The notes: a model not told the origin generated them from the letters alone. A stretch of 64,000 nt of DNA from Salsuginibacillus kocurii DSM 18087 (GCF_000377705.1 NZ_KB898628.1:124001-188000), one strand, 5' to 3'. Shown: positions 1 to 10,287, numbered from the stretch's first letter. Numbers and translations: made by a program.

Positions 1-231
1 CCCATTCATATCTTCAACTACGCGTCGTGCTGCTTCTAGTTGGTAATTATGAAACTTCATAAAGGGCAGATGCCGAGGAGAAAGAAGCCCATTAAAAGAA
101 GGTACAGCCTGGTGGGTCGCACTTTCGTAAGCTAACTGGAACATCTCCCAATTGGCAACATTCGGTTCGTTAGCTGGTTTATCAAAAAAAGGCTCCTGCC
201 AAGCCTCACAAAAGCGAATGTCAACAAACAT
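1..231 (-). CDS. yqhH: SNF2-type helicase YqhH, N-terminal fragment (cut by window edge)
   Basis: The reverse strand is open from an ATG at 231 (or 240) to the window edge, giving about 77 residues. The end of the fragment, QLEAARRVVEDMNG, resembles the Q-motif-like region that precedes the Walker A motif of SNF2/RapA-type helicases, and YqhH lies divergent to gcvT in B. subtilis. Start 231 is preferred because GAAAGGA sits nine bases upstream of it, whereas it abuts the ATG at 240. The ATPase motifs lie outside the window, so the family call rests on this short N-terminus plus synteny. Confidence 0.7.
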   Translation of the reverse strand, partial: MFVDIRFCEAWQEPFFDKPANEPNVANWEMFQLAYESATHQAVPSFNGLLSPRHLPFMKFHNYQLEAARRVVEDMNG

Positions 232-255
232 TAAAGTCATTCCTTTCAAAAAGGA

Positions 256-285
256 TTGTCATAAAAATATGAAAAGTGCTACACT
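256..285 (+). promoter_or_regulatory. Candidate sigma-A promoter of the gcvT leader
   Basis: TTGTCA at 256-261 and TACACT at 280-285 are separated by 18 bases and lie about 50 bases upstream of the glycine riboswitch. This is the only good match in the divergent yqhH-gcvT gap on this strand. Confidence 0.5.
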
Positions 286-337
286 ATAAGCGATTCTAGT
301 TATATTGTGTGCGAGTCATTAGAATTACATACAGCGG

Positions 338-582
338 ATGAGAGCAAGGGGAGAGACTGCTGACGAAGCAGCGCCGAAGGAGCAAACTTAAACTTCATGT
401 TTATGTGAATCTCTCAGGCAAAGAGACTCTTGCTTGACGCAGCTCTGGAGAGTGTCTGTTAATTTTCATTAACATAGACCACCCACGAAGACATTCTTTT
501 ATCGGCAGATAAGAGAAGAAACTTTCTGGTTGAAGGACAGAGACCCCCTGCAACAAAAAAGGGGCGTTTCTGTCCTTTTTTG
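338..582 (+). promoter_or_regulatory. Tandem glycine riboswitch with intrinsic terminator
   Basis: The leader matches the B. subtilis gcvT leader closely. Aptamer I (about 341-455) has AGCAAGGGGAGAGAC, CGCCGAAGGAGCAAAC, the CTCTCAGGCA core and CTCTGGAGAGTG. Aptamer II (about 470-547) has the linker CACC, an ACTTTCTGGTT core and GGACAGAGA. The strand that closes aptamer II, GGACAGAGACCCC (535-547), can pair instead with GGGGCGTTTCTGTCC (561-575), which is followed by TTTTTT: an intrinsic terminator. In the known family, glycine binding favours the antiterminated form and turns on the glycine cleavage genes. The second aptamer reads TCTGG where aptamer I has TCAGG. Confidence 0.92.
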
Positions 583-649
583 TTGTTGATTATGGTTAAA
601 AAGGAAGGCTGTTTTCGCAATCTTTGTTATTTTTGTCGAATATGATTAA

Positions 650-745
650 GAAGTGAAAGGTGATGGCGCTCTTGTGCCAGGGCTGAAAGCATCTGCCTCG
701 AGCGAATGCAAAGGCTCACTGTTTAGAAAACAGCCAAAAGAATGA
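650..745 (+). promoter_or_regulatory. Second structured leader segment before gcvT, unknown
   Basis: Between the riboswitch terminator and the gcvT ribosome-binding site lies a GC-richer stretch with three local hairpins: GGCGC-TCTT-GTGCC (674-687), GCAT...ATGC around 690-710, and CTGTTT-AG-AAAACAG (about 719-733) flanked by GGCT and AGCC. The canonical glycine riboswitch does not explain it. It could be a processing or stability element. It resembles no riboswitch I recognise. Confidence 0.3.
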
Positions 746-781
746 AGAGCAAAAGAAATTTAGTAAGGTGGAGGCGGTAAT

Positions 782-1888
782 ATGAGTAAGGGAAAGCACA
801 CTCCCCTTTTTCCGGCGTATGAAAAAGAAGGAGCAAAGACTGTAGATTTTGGCGGTTGGGAGATGCCTGTGCAATTTTCTAGTATTAAAGAAGAGCATTA
901 TGCTGTCCGTAATCAAGCAGGTTTGTTCGATGTCTCCCACATGGGCGAAGCACGGGTAAAAGGCCCGGATGCTTTAGCTCTATTGCAGCGCGTAATGACA
1001 AACGATGTTTCTAAATTAACGCCAGACCGGGCTCAATACACCTTAATGTGTAATAAACAAGGTGGCACGGTTGATGATCTGCTCATTTATCACTTAGCTG
1101 AAAATGATTATTTTCTTGTCTTAAATGCAGCGAACCAAGAGAAAGACATTGCCTGGATTAAAGAGCATATCCAGCCTGAAGACGACGTGGAAGTGACGGA
1201 TGTTTCGGACGACTATGCACTTCTTGCCGTCCAGGGACCAGTTGCAGAAGGGATTGTACAAAAGTTGGCTGACCTTGAATTAAGCGAAATTCGCTTTTTC
1301 CGCTTTAGGCAGCAAGTAAAACTTGGAAATGTTAAAGGCCTTATCTCTCGCACTGGATATACCGGTGAAGATGGGTTTGAAATTTATTGTGCAGCGGAAG
1401 ATGCTTATGAATTGTGGGAGGCGCTTCTCGAAGCTGGTCGGGGGGAAGGTCTTGTGCCATGCGGCCTGGGCGCAAGGGATACGCTGCGATTTGAAGCGCG
1501 GCTGCCGCTTTATGGCCAGGAGATTACTGAAACGATTTCTCCGCTTGAAGCAGGACTTGGCTTTGCTGTGAAGCTAGATAAAGACACGGCTTTCACGGGG
1601 CAAAAAGCACTAAAAAAACAAAAAGAAGAAGGTCTAACCCGTAAATTAGTAGGCATTCAAATGGTGGATAAAGGCATTCCCCGCACAGATTATTCTGTGC
1701 ATGATCAGGCAGGTAATGAAATTGGTCATGTCACGACCGGCACTCAGTCCCCAACTTTAGGAGAAAATGTAGGACTTGCGCTTGTCGACATTGAGCATAC
1801 AAATTTGGAACAGCCCCTATGGGTGCAAGTCCGCAAGAAACGTTTAAAAGCAGTCGTTCGAAAAACCCCTTTTTATAAAAGAATGTAA
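782..1888 (+). CDS. gcvT: Aminomethyltransferase, glycine cleavage T protein
   Basis: The T protein takes the aminomethyl group from the lipoylated H protein, transfers the methylene unit to tetrahydrofolate and releases ammonia. The 368 residues are the usual length. The sequence carries the GcvT N-terminal fold ([11 protein letters not shown] near residue 22, FDVSHMGE near 49) and a C-terminal OB-like domain ([18 protein letters not shown]). The start ATG follows the strong site AGGTGGAGG. It is the first gene of a three-gene operon under the glycine riboswitch; gcvPA starts 17 bases after its stop. The H protein gene (gcvH) is not in this window, as in B. subtilis. Confidence 0.97.
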   Translation: MSKGKHTPLFPAYEKEGAKTVDFGGWEMPVQFSSIKEEHYAVRNQAGLFDVSHMGEARVKGPDALALLQRVMTNDVSKLTPDRAQYTLMCNKQGGTVDDLLIYHLAENDYFLVLNAANQEKDIAWIKEHIQPEDDVEVTDVSDDYALLAVQGPVAEGIVQKLADLELSEIRFFRFRQQVKLGNVKGLISRTGYTGEDGFEIYCAAEDAYELWEALLEAGRGEGLVPCGLGARDTLRFEARLPLYGQEITETISPLEAGLGFAVKLDKDTAFTGQKALKKQKEEGLTRKLVGIQMVDKGIPRTDYSVHDQAGNEIGHVTTGTQSPTLGENVGLALVDIEHTNLEQPLWVQVRKKRLKAVVRKTPFYKRM

Positions 1889-1905
1889 GTAAAGGAGAGA
1901 GGAAG

Positions 1906-3258
1906 TTGTCTTATCGCTATCTACCAATGACAGATGCCGACCAGGAAGACATGTTGGCCACAATCGGTGTGGAAAATAAAGAAGAGTTGTTTGAAGATGT
2001 AAATGGCACGATTCGGTTACAGCGGCCGCTTAATTTACAGCCGGCTCTTACAGAAATGGAGCTAGTAAAAGAATTTGAACAGCTAGCTGCTAAAAACACG
2101 ACCATGAAGACGACACCGTCTTTCTTAGGAGCGGGAGTATATCATCATTTTATCCCTTCCGTCGTCAGCCATGTTACTTCTCGTTCGGAATTTTATACAG
2201 CTTATACCCCGTACCAACCAGAAATGTCGCAAGGTGAACTCCAAGCGATTTTTGAATTCCAGACTATGGTTTGTGAGCTCACCGGCATGGAGATCGCTAA
2301 TTCATCAATGTACGACGGCCATACGGCTTTGGCTGAAGCGGCTGTTATGGCTTGTGGCCAATATAAAATGAAACGGCAGAAACTGCTTATTTCTGCAGGG
2401 GTGCACCCGGAAGCACGCGATGTGGTTAAAACACAAGCTAAAGGTCCGGGATTAACAGTAGAAGAAGTAGCAGTTACGAGCGGTGCTACAAACGAGGAAG
2501 CGTTAAAGCAAGTGCTCAACGAAGAAGTAGCAGCTGTCATTGTCCAGTACCCGAACTTTTTTGGCACCATCGAAGACCTTCGCCAGTTAAAAGAGCAGGC
2601 TGAACAAGCAGGAGCAATGTTTATCGTAAAAAGTAATCCACTTGCGCTGGGGATGTTGACCCCTCCTGGAGAATTCGGAGCTGACATTGTCGTAGGTGAC
2701 ACGCAGCCGTTTGGGATTGCTGCTCAATATGGTGGACCTCATTGTGGCTATTTTGCCACTACGAAAAAATTAATGCGGAAAGTGCCGGGCCGCCTCGTCG
2801 GTCAGACGGTGGATGAAGATGGGCGCCGCGGCTTTGTGTTGACCTTACAAGCAAGAGAGCAGCATATTCGCCGTGATAAAGCGACGTCTAACATTTGTTC
2901 TAACCAGGCATTAAATGCGTTAGCCTCTTCAGTTGCCATGGCAGCTCTAGGAAAACAAGGCGTTAAGGAGATGGCTTATCAAAGCTTGCAAAAAGCACAC
3001 TACGCCAAGCGTAAACTTCAGGAAGCAGGTTGCAAACTCCCTTATGAAGGACCAGTTTTTCACGAATTTGTAGTAGAGCTTGGGCAGCCGGTGAAAAAAG
3101 TGAACGAGTTGCTGTTTGAGAAAGGCTTTATCGGCGGGTTTGATCTTGGTCAGATTGATGCTTCCCGGAATGAAGAAATGCTCGTTTGTGTAACAGAAAT
3201 GCGAACGAAAGAGGAAATTGATGCATTTGCTGAGGCGATCGGAGGGATCCTTTCATGA
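1906..3258 (+). CDS. gcvPA: Glycine dehydrogenase (decarboxylating) subunit 1
   Basis: This is the N-terminal half of the split P protein. It forms a heterotetramer with GcvPB to decarboxylate glycine and load the aminomethyl group on the H protein. The 450 residues match the family length. Typical stretches are [12 protein letters not shown] near residue 73 and [12 protein letters not shown] near 275. The start is TTG with AAAGGAGAGAGG upstream; no better start exists between it and the gcvT stop. The stop overlaps the gcvPB ATG by four bases, which suggests translational coupling of the two subunits. Subunit 1 lacks the PLP lysine, as expected. Confidence 0.96.
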   Translation: MSYRYLPMTDADQEDMLATIGVENKEELFEDVNGTIRLQRPLNLQPALTEMELVKEFEQLAAKNTTMKTTPSFLGAGVYHHFIPSVVSHVTSRSEFYTAYTPYQPEMSQGELQAIFEFQTMVCELTGMEIANSSMYDGHTALAEAAVMACGQYKMKRQKLLISAGVHPEARDVVKTQAKGPGLTVEEVAVTSGATNEEALKQVLNEEVAAVIVQYPNFFGTIEDLRQLKEQAEQAGAMFIVKSNPLALGMLTPPGEFGADIVVGDTQPFGIAAQYGGPHCGYFATTKKLMRKVPGRLVGQTVDEDGRRGFVLTLQAREQHIRRDKATSNICSNQALNALASSVAMAALGKQGVKEMAYQSLQKAHYAKRKLQEAGCKLPYEGPVFHEFVVELGQPVKKVNELLFEKGFIGGFDLGQIDASRNEEMLVCVTEMRTKEEIDAFAEAIGGILS

Positions 3259-4742
3259 GAGAACAAGAACACACGTTAATATTTGAAGAAAGCGCACCGG
3301 GACGAAGAGGGAGTGTGCTGCCTGACCTTGATGTGGAAGAAACACCTGTCTCAGAGTTGATTCCATCCGAATTCATTCGCGAAAAAGCGCCTGACTTGCC
3401 GGAAGTCTCTGAGTTGCAGCTTATGCGCCATTATACGTCTTTATCCACCCGCAATTACGGGGTGGATTCAGGGTTTTATCCATTAGGTTCTTGCACGATG
3501 AAGTATAATCCGAAGATAAATGAAGAAGTGGCAAAACTGGACGGTTTAACCAACATTCACCCTTATCAGCCTGAAGAACAAGTACAAGGGGCGATGCGGT
3601 TAATGTATGATCTGCAGACCTCGTTGGCGGAGATCACTGGGATGGAAGAAGTAACCTTGCAATCAGCGGCAGGAGCACAAGGTGAATGGACCGGGCTGAT
3701 GTTAATCCGTGCTTATCATGAAGCGAATGGAGATACCAACCGAACAAAAGTCATTGTGCCGGATTCTGCCCATGGCACAAACCCAGCCTCTGCTGTTGTG
3801 GCCGGATTTGAGACGGTTACTGTTAAAACAGATGAAAGAGGACTTGTTGATCTTGAGCATTTAAAAGAAGTAACCGGAGAAGATACTGCAGCTCTCATGC
3901 TCACAAATCCGAATACATTAGGGTTATTTGAAGAAGATATTGTCGAGATGGCTGAAATTATTCATGAAGCCGGCGGAAAGCTTTATTATGACGGTGCCAA
4001 TTCTAATGCTATTCTAGGTATAGCCCGTCCCGGCGACATGGGGTTTGATGTTGTTCACTTAAACTTGCATAAAACCTTTACCGGCCCGCACGGCGGAGGG
4101 GGACCAGGAAGCGGTCCAGTCGGTGTAAAAGCGGATCTCGTACCATTTTTGCCGAAGCCGCTTTTAGCTAAAACGGAAAATGGATATACCTGGGATTATG
4201 ACCGACCACAAGCGATCGGAAGAATTAAGCCGTTTTACGGGAACTTTGGTATTAATGTTCGGGCTTACAGCTACATCCGCACGATGGGAGCTGAGGGACT
4301 AAAACGAGTTTCTGAACTGGCAGTTATTAACGCTAACTACCTGATGAAAAGACTTGAGCCGTATTACGAGGCACCGTATGAGCGGTACTGTAAGCACGAG
4401 TTTGTCCTTTCAGGCAAGCGCCAGAAGAAATTAGGGGCTCGTACGCTCGATATTGCCAAACGCCTCCTCGACTACGGCTATCATCCTCCGACTATTTATT
4501 TTCCAATGAATGTTGATGAATGTATGATGATAGAGCCAACGGAAACTGAATCGAAAGAGACGTTAGATGCGTTTGCTGAGGCGATGATTGCGATTGCCAA
4601 AGAAGTAGAAAAAGACCCGGAGATCGTTCAAGAAGCACCTCATACTACACCGGTGGCACGATTAGACGAAACCACTGCAGCCAGAAAGCCAGTGTTAAAA
4701 TATGAAAATCCAGATCATGAAAAAGAACCAGCAAGGCTTTAA
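3255..4742 (+). CDS. gcvPB: Glycine dehydrogenase (decarboxylating) subunit 2
   Basis: This is the PLP-binding half of the P protein. [20 protein letters not shown] (about residues 271-290) carries the Schiff-base lysine and the glycine-rich loop characteristic of this enzyme. The 495 residues are normal. It overlaps gcvPA by four bases. The last codons form part of an intrinsic terminator, so the operon ends here. Together with GcvT, GcvH and dihydrolipoamide dehydrogenase it catabolises glycine to CO2, NH3 and methylene-tetrahydrofolate. Confidence 0.97.
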   Translation: MREQEHTLIFEESAPGRRGSVLPDLDVEETPVSELIPSEFIREKAPDLPEVSELQLMRHYTSLSTRNYGVDSGFYPLGSCTMKYNPKINEEVAKLDGLTNIHPYQPEEQVQGAMRLMYDLQTSLAEITGMEEVTLQSAAGAQGEWTGLMLIRAYHEANGDTNRTKVIVPDSAHGTNPASAVVAGFETVTVKTDERGLVDLEHLKEVTGEDTAALMLTNPNTLGLFEEDIVEMAEIIHEAGGKLYYDGANSNAILGIARPGDMGFDVVHLNLHKTFTGPHGGGGPGSGPVGVKADLVPFLPKPLLAKTENGYTWDYDRPQAIGRIKPFYGNFGINVRAYSYIRTMGAEGLKRVSELAVINANYLMKRLEPYYEAPYERYCKHEFVLSGKRQKKLGARTLDIAKRLLDYGYHPPTIYFPMNVDECMMIEPTETESKETLDAFAEAMIAIAKEVEKDPEIVQEAPHTTPVARLDETTAARKPVLKYENPDHEKEPARL

Positions 4743-4762
4743 GCCTTCGCTGGTTCTTTTCC
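4723..4762 (+). terminator. Intrinsic terminator of the gcv operon
   Basis: AACCAGC-AGGC pairs with GCCT-GCTGGTT across a short loop and is followed by CTTTTCCTT. The hairpin begins inside the last codons of gcvPB. Confidence 0.8.
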
Positions 4763-4815
4763 TTACACCGTAAGAATGTATAAATAGTTAGAAGGAAACA
4801 GTATACGTGCAACGA

Positions 4816-4860
4816 AGGCTCAGCCAACTCCGTAGGCTAGGCTGAGCCAAGTTTTCTTTA
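4816..4860 (+). terminator. Second hairpin after gcvPB, possible backup terminator
   Basis: GGCTCAGCC and GGCTGAGCC form a perfect nine-base stem followed by AAGTTTTCTTT. It could also be the 3' hairpin for read-through from gcvPB. The convergent yqhL gene has no T-run on its side of this stem. Confidence 0.5.
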
Positions 4861-4935
4861 TCGGACTCCAGGTTTTTTTCTCGAAGCCAAGAAGGTTAAC
4901 TCATGTAATTAGCAACCATCTATTAGAAAACTGTC

Positions 4936-5325
4936 TTATTTTTTGGTTTTAATTTTGCCTGTCCATTTTTTGAAACCTTTATTCAAATGATAGAGATCTT
5001 CATGGCCGTGTTTCTTTTTAAGAATGCGGGCAGCTTGTCGGCTTCGGGCCCCGGATTGACAGTATAAATAAACGGGTTGGTCTTTCCTGACTTCATTTAA
5101 TCGTTGTTTTAACTGCGACATTGGAATGTTCCGGGCACCTAAAATATGGCCACCATTATATTCGCGTGGTTCACGCACATCGATTAGTTGTGCTTTGCGG
5201 TAGCCTTTCTTAAAATCTACCTGATTCAACTCTGTTAGATACTTTGGTGTCATGTAACGGCGTCCGAGTACAAAAAGCAAAAACCCAATGAGGACTCCCC
5301 ACATAATAAGTGTAAATAAATCCAT
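4936..5325 (-). CDS. yqhL: Membrane-anchored rhodanese-like protein YqhL
   Basis: A single N-terminal membrane segment (about residues 4-20) precedes a rhodanese domain. The active-site loop CQSGARSR (about residues 89-96) keeps the catalytic cysteine, so a sulfurtransferase role at the inner face of the membrane is likely. DVREPREYNGGHI is the typical first half of the domain. It sits between gcvPB and lipM as in B. subtilis and is convergent to the gcv operon. The physiological sulfur acceptor is not known. Confidence 0.85.
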   Translation of the reverse strand: MDLFTLIMWGVLIGFLLFVLGRRYMTPKYLTELNQVDFKKGYRKAQLIDVREPREYNGGHILGARNIPMSQLKQRLNEVRKDQPVYLYCQSGARSRQAARILKKKHGHEDLYHLNKGFKKWTGKIKTKK

Positions 5326-5622
5326 CTATCTCTCTCTCCTTTATATAATTCCCTATCTATTCTACTATTTAAAGGTATGCTTAGCAGATAATCCAAAACA
5401 GCTGAAGATGTACGTTTACATGGAGGCAGTCAGCTCTATTGCGGTGGCAGAGCACTCCCTCTCTCCGATAATTAGCTATTTTATATAAAACTTCCAAGTC
5501 GTATTATAAGGGTGTTTAGCGTTTTAAGCAAAAGAAATCTTCCAGATGCACTCAACTTTCCTTTTTTACATCGGTTTGATAAACTTAACGCGAACATAAA
5601 CCTCGACGAAAGCTGGGAAATT
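5326..5622. other. Divergent gap between yqhL and lipM
   Basis: About 300 bases without a convincing gene. It must hold the promoters of both neighbours. A weak match (TTTTAT at 5479, TATTAT at 5502, 17-base spacer) points toward lipM. No riboswitch or strong hairpin was seen. Confidence 0.4.
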
Positions 5623-6459
5623 ATGCAAAAAGAAACTTGGTATTTTATTGATACGGGATATTCAGACCCTAGTTATAATATGGCACTGGATGAAATGCTG
5701 TTGCATTGGCAAAACGAAGGGAAAATGCCGCCTGTCGTCCGCTTTTATGATTGGCAGCCTGCCACTTTATCAATTGGTTATTTTCAAAAAGTACAAAAAG
5801 AAATTGACCTGGATGCTGTAGAGCGGCACGGTTTTGGATTTGTGCGGCGGCCAACTGGCGGCCGGGGTGTCCTGCATGATAATGAACTAACGTACAGCGT
5901 GGTGGTACCAGAGTCCCACCCGGAAATGCCGGCTACTGTAACAGAAGCTTACCGTGTGATTTCTGAAGGCATTCTTCAAGGTTTTCGCGAGTTAGGTTTC
6001 CATGCTTCGTTTGCGATCCCTCGAACGGATGAAGAGAAACAGGCGTTAAAAAACCCTCGCTCTGCTGTCTGTTTTGACGCCCCTTCTTGGTATGAACTAG
6101 TGGTTGAGGGCCGGAAAGTTGCTGGCAGTGCCCAGACCAGGCAAAAAGGAGTTATTCTTCAACACGGTTCAATTATTTTAGATGTAGATGAAGAGAAACT
6201 GTTTGACTTGTTTAAATATCCGAGTGAGCGTGTACGCCGCCGCATGCAGGAAGGCTTTAAAGAAAAAGCTGTTTCACTGCGGGAATTAGCAGGGCACCCT
6301 GTTCCCATGGAAGACGTACGTCCAGCTTTTAAAAAAGGCTTTGAAAAAGGGATGAATATTGAATTAAAGCCGTACACCTTAACGCCGGAAGAAGAACAAT
6401 TCGTTTACGACCTGGCTAAAGATCGCTATGCAAATGAGGAATGGACCTACCGGAAATAA
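5623..6459 (+). CDS. lipM: Octanoyl-ACP:GcvH octanoyltransferase
   Basis: LipM moves octanoyl from acyl carrier protein to the H protein, the first step of lipoate synthesis in Bacillus, so it serves the glycine cleavage system encoded next door. The BPL/LplA-type fold shows [18 protein letters not shown] (about residues 71-88) and the segment [12 protein letters not shown] with the acyl-accepting cysteine. The frame is open further upstream, but homology starts at MQKETWYF and 278 residues is the family length. The ribosome-binding site (GGGAAA) is weak. Confidence 0.95.
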   Translation: MQKETWYFIDTGYSDPSYNMALDEMLLHWQNEGKMPPVVRFYDWQPATLSIGYFQKVQKEIDLDAVERHGFGFVRRPTGGRGVLHDNELTYSVVVPESHPEMPATVTEAYRVISEGILQGFRELGFHASFAIPRTDEEKQALKNPRSAVCFDAPSWYELVVEGRKVAGSAQTRQKGVILQHGSIILDVDEEKLFDLFKYPSERVRRRMQEGFKEKAVSLRELAGHPVPMEDVRPAFKKGFEKGMNIELKPYTLTPEEEQFVYDLAKDRYANEEWTYRK

Positions 6460-6462
6460 CAG

Positions 6463-7305
6463 TTACTCCATTCTGCCAGGAATTGTTCTATTAAAGGCTT
6501 CTTGAAGTCTATCAGCTACTCGTGTATCACCATAGGAAGTAGATATATCGCCTCTTACATTTTTCACAGGCGTTACTTCAAGGCTGGTGCTCGTCAGAAA
6601 TACTTCATCGGCTGAGAGAAGGTCTTCAGTCGTGAAAGCTTCTAGCTTAATGGAGAACGCCAGCTGCTCTGCCACCTTCAGGACGAGCTGGCGGGTGATT
6701 CCATTCAAGATATAATGGTTGGCAGGGTGGGTATAAATCACATTATCTTTTACGAGAAAGACATTGGCAGAGGACCCTTCCGTAATAATTCCATCGCGGT
6801 GCTGAATCGCTTCTGCTGCATGATGGTCTGCTGCTTTACGCTTAGCCATTACATTTCCTAATAGATTGACTGTTTTAATATCACAACGCAGCCAGCGAAT
6901 ATCCGGTGTAACAAAAGCAGTGACAGGAGAGTTGAATGGGCCGCTCGCTGGAAGCTCTCTTGTAAAAGCGGTGACGAGAGCATCTTGATAACGCTCATAT
7001 AAATGATTACGTACACCTTGTCCCCGGCTGAGTTGAATATAAATGTATCCTTCTGTTATATTATTTTTCTGCACAAGTTCACGGCTTAGGTCTTCCCATT
7101 CCTCTTGTGAATAAGGGAGGGGGATATCTAATTCATTTGCACTTCGGGCTAAACGGGTCATATGCTCATGGGCTGCAAAAAGCAAGCCGTTATAAATCCT
7201 AATCACTTCATACACGCCGTCGCCAAATAAGTAACTTCTGTCTAAAACTGATATGGAAGCTTCTTCTTCAGGTACAATCTCTTGGTTGACCAATACATAA
7301 GGCAT
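6463..7305 (-). CDS. dat: D-amino acid (D-alanine) aminotransferase
   Basis: A fold-type IV PLP enzyme that interconverts D-alanine and D-glutamate, supplying D-amino acids for peptidoglycan. The PLP lysine lies in NLLGNVMAKRKAA (about residue 145), and ITEGSSANVFLV and LTSTSLEVTPV are class signatures. Length is 280 residues. Its end lies three bases from the lipM stop, convergent. The site GGAGGAACTACC lies just upstream of its ATG. It could in principle be a branched-chain or aminodeoxychorismate-lyase paralogue, but N-terminus and length favour Dat. Confidence 0.93.
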   Translation of the reverse strand: MPYVLVNQEIVPEEEASISVLDRSYLFGDGVYEVIRIYNGLLFAAHEHMTRLARSANELDIPLPYSQEEWEDLSRELVQKNNITEGYIYIQLSRGQGVRNHLYERYQDALVTAFTRELPASGPFNSPVTAFVTPDIRWLRCDIKTVNLLGNVMAKRKAADHHAAEAIQHRDGIITEGSSANVFLVKDNVIYTHPANHYILNGITRQLVLKVAEQLAFSIKLEAFTTEDLLSADEVFLTSTSLEVTPVKNVRGDISTSYGDTRVADRLQEAFNRTIPGRME

Positions 7306-7576
7306 GGTAGTTCCTCCTTAATAACTATGTTTTTGAAAAAAGGTCGTGGTAGAAAAATGATGGCACGATGGAGTATGTACAGAAGTCTAGTATCTTCACT
7401 AAACGTCCTGTATGCTGTCATTTGTTTCTTATTATAACGAGTATGGTTGTTTCCCCACAAATTAAAAAGGGACAGAAGGTAAACATTTGCGTCAATAACG
7501 ACTCTATAGAACAGGTTAATGCCTCTATATTTATAAACATGTATAACGAATGGCTGAATCGGGTACAGAACTATAT

Positions 7577-7625
7577 TCACAATATATGGTGTTAACAAAA
7601 GAGTTAGCCACACTATATATTGAAG
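7577..7625 (+). promoter_or_regulatory. Two NrdR-box-like sites over the nrdJ promoter
   Basis: TCACAATATATGGTGT (7577-7592) and ACACTATATATTGAAG (7610-7625) resemble the NrdR consensus ACACWATATATWGTGT. Their starts are 33 bases apart, about three helical turns, the tandem arrangement known for NrdR. They overlap a candidate promoter (TTAACA at 7592, TATATT at 7616). This implies repression of the reductase by NrdR-dATP/ATP. Confidence 0.65.
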
Positions 7626-7716
7626 TGTTTCTAACGGTTATGGTAAAGTGAAAGTAGAAGATGTAAATGACAAACGAACAAGTAAAATGAATTATATCAT
7701 TAGAGGAGGACGGCAG

Positions 7717-10287
7717 ATGACTACGCTTGCTGTTGCCCACGAATCAGTTAATATTGACAAATTAAACGAGGATATTAAACACTTTCCTCAAGTACATTCT
7801 ATCACATCAGATATGAATACGACCCAGGCTGGTGTTTCCCGGCTTGTAATGCTGGACCGTTACACCTTCAAAGACACAGAGAAAAAAACATTAACTACAG
7901 GAGACTTCGTCGTCCTGACTGTAAAAGATGATCCTAAATTTCCGGCACGTGGATACGGACTGGTCAAAGCGTTGGATTATGAGGCTAATCGGGCAGAGGT
8001 TCTTGTGGATGAGGAGTTCCGAGGCATCCTCCAAGGAGAAGAAGCAGAAACGGGCATCGTCCGCAGATCGCTTGATACGATTGAAAAGCCGCTTGAAGTT
8101 TTTTATGAACAAATTGCTAAGCGAAATGCGACTGGACTAGCTGCTGTCGAAGTCGATGAGACAAAAAGGCAAGAAGCCTACGAAGCATTTTATCATGAAC
8201 TTGTAACCATGAATTTTGTACCGGCTGGTCGTGTTCTCTACGGCGCAGGAGCGAACACAGATGTCACGTATTTTAACTGTTATGTCATGCCGTTTGTACA
8301 AGACTCAAGAGAAGGAATTTCAGAGCACCGCAAACAAGTTATGGAGATTATGAGCCGAGGCGGGGGAGTAGGCACCAATGGTTCGACGCTCCGGCCTCGA
8401 AATGCCCTGGCTCGGGGTGTGAATGGCAAATCTTCCGGAAGCGTCTCTTGGCTGGATGATATTGCAAAATTAACTCACCTGGTTGAACAAGGTGGTTCTC
8501 GCCGTGGCGCACAAATGATAATGCTTGCTGACTGGCATCCAGACATTTTGGAATTTATCATTTCTAAAATGCAAAACCCACGTATTCTTCGTTATTTGCT
8601 CGAACAAATTGAAGATGAACAGATTTGCAGCTTAATTAAAGAAAAGCTTGATTTCACCCCGCTTACCGAAGTAGAAGAAGCGATGTATCAAGGAGTTGTA
8701 AATTATAAACACATGCCCGGACGCGGTGGATTTGATGATAAAGTCATTCGCGATGCTGAAGAAAAGCTGCGCACTGGCGGCACGTACTCGGTGCATCAAT
8801 CCGAATTTTTATCTGGAGCAAATATTTCGGTCTGTTTAACTGATGAGTTTATGCAGGCAGTAGAAGAAGATGGCGATTATGCACTGCGTTTTCCAAATGT
8901 AGAAGCCTACAATGAAGATGAAATGGCCGCCTACAACGAGGAATGGCATGAAGTCGGCGATGTACGGGAATGGGAAGCTAAAGGGTTCAGTATCAAAACG
9001 TATCGTACCATTAAGGCAAAAGAACTATGGCAATTAATTAATGTATGTGCGACTTATTCGGCCGAGCCAGGGATTTTCTTCATTGATAATGCGAACCGGC
9101 AAACAAACGCTCAAGCTTATGGCCAAAAAGTAGTTGCTACTAACCCGTGTGGAGAACAGCCGCTTGCTCCATATAGTGTTTGTAACCTGGCAGCAGTCAA
9201 TTTGGCAGAAATGGCTGATAAAGACGAAAAACGCGTAGATTACGACAAACTTAAGCAAACCGTTGCTACTGGGGTACGCATGCAAGATAATGTTATTGAT
9301 GCTACACCGTACTTCCTCGAGGAAAACACGAAGCAAGCAAAAGGAGAACGACGTGTCGGTTTAGGAGTAATGGGACTTCATGACCTCTTGATTTATACCG
9401 AAACAGCTTACGGTTCTGAGGAAGGGAATCAATTAGTAGATGAAATTTTTGCTGCCATTGCTGAAACGGCTTATCGTACCAGTATTGAACTGGCAAAAGA
9501 GAAAGGAAGCTTCCCTTATCTGATCGGAGAGAGCGAAGAAGAGACCTCAGTGCTTAGAGAACGTTTAACCGAGACAGGCTATATGGAAAAAATGCCTGAA
9601 GACATTCGCCGAGGGATCCAAGAATACGGCATTCGTAATTCTCACCTGCTAACCGTTGCACCAACTGGAAGTACAGGTACGATGGTTGGGGTTTCTACCG
9701 GCCTTGAACCGTATTTCTCATTTAAATATTACCGCAGTGGTCGCCTCGGAAAGTTTATCGAAGTGAACGCCGAAATTGTACAGGAATATTTAGACCGAAC
9801 CCCTGATGCCGACCCGAATAATTTACCGGAATGGTTTGTATCTGCTATGGACCTTAAGCCAGAAGCACATGCAGATCTTCAATGTGTGATTCAGCGCTGG
9901 GTGGACAGTTCACTTTCTAAAACAGTGAACGCACCGCGTGGTTATACAGTGGAGCAAGTGCAAAGCGTTTACGAGCGCCTGTATAAAGGTGGAGCAAAAG
10001 GTGGCACGGTTTATGTAGACGGCAGCCGCGACGCTCAAGTCTTAACTCTGCAAGCAGAGGAAGAAGAAGTCGAACAAACGGAGTTAATCGACCCGGAACA
10101 GTTTGAAGAAGAAGACAAGCAAAAAGTAGTATTAGTAGACACTATTAAAGATTTACGTTCAACCACAGTAAATGTCGGTAATGAACTTGGAGACACGTGC
10201 CCGGTTTGTCGGGAAGGTGACGTTCAGGACATTGGCGGCTGCAATACGTGTACAAATTGCGGAGCTCAATTGAAGTGCGGCATCTAA
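7717..10287 (+). CDS. nrdJ: Vitamin B12-dependent ribonucleotide reductase (class II)
   Basis: It reduces ribonucleotides to deoxyribonucleotides using adenosylcobalamin and no oxygen-dependent cofactor. It shows YFNCYVMPFV (first active-site cysteine), ATNPCGEQPLAPYSVCNLAA with the loop cysteines, APTGSTGTMVGVSTGLEPYF, and a C-terminal cysteine cluster (CPVC...CNTCTNC) that passes electrons to the active site. The start at 7717 follows AGAGGAGG; the frame upstream is open but lacks homology. Length is 856 residues. There is no cobalamin riboswitch upstream; control seems to be through NrdR-like boxes. Confidence 0.95.
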   Translation: MTTLAVAHESVNIDKLNEDIKHFPQVHSITSDMNTTQAGVSRLVMLDRYTFKDTEKKTLTTGDFVVLTVKDDPKFPARGYGLVKALDYEANRAEVLVDEEFRGILQGEEAETGIVRRSLDTIEKPLEVFYEQIAKRNATGLAAVEVDETKRQEAYEAFYHELVTMNFVPAGRVLYGAGANTDVTYFNCYVMPFVQDSREGISEHRKQVMEIMSRGGGVGTNGSTLRPRNALARGVNGKSSGSVSWLDDIAKLTHLVEQGGSRRGAQMIMLADWHPDILEFIISKMQNPRILRYLLEQIEDEQICSLIKEKLDFTPLTEVEEAMYQGVVNYKHMPGRGGFDDKVIRDAEEKLRTGGTYSVHQSEFLSGANISVCLTDEFMQAVEEDGDYALRFPNVEAYNEDEMAAYNEEWHEVGDVREWEAKGFSIKTYRTIKAKELWQLINVCATYSAEPGIFFIDNANRQTNAQAYGQKVVATNPCGEQPLAPYSVCNLAAVNLAEMADKDEKRVDYDKLKQTVATGVRMQDNVIDATPYFLEENTKQAKGERRVGLGVMGLHDLLIYTETAYGSEEGNQLVDEIFAAIAETAYRTSIELAKEKGSFPYLIGESEEETSVLRERLTETGYMEKMPEDIRRGIQEYGIRNSHLLTVAPTGSTGTMVGVSTGLEPYFSFKYYRSGRLGKFIEVNAEIVQEYLDRTPDADPNNLPEWFVSAMDLKPEAHADLQCVIQRWVDSSLSKTVNAPRGYTVEQVQSVYERLYKGGAKGGTVYVDGSRDAQVLTLQAEEEEVEQTELIDPEQFEEEDKQKVVLVDTIKDLRSTTVNVGNELGDTCPVCREGDVQDIGGCNTCTNCGAQLKCGI

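Noticed and set aside
670-712. Possible fluoride riboswitch or 23S rRNA fragment before gcvT
   Set aside because: GGTGATGGCG resembles the fluoride motif start, and GCTGAAAGCATCT resembles a piece of 23S rRNA, but the other conserved parts of either are missing.
7242-7613. Reverse-strand frame between dat and nrdJ
   Set aside because: Overlaps the NrdR-like boxes and the start of dat; low-complexity AT-rich translation without homology.
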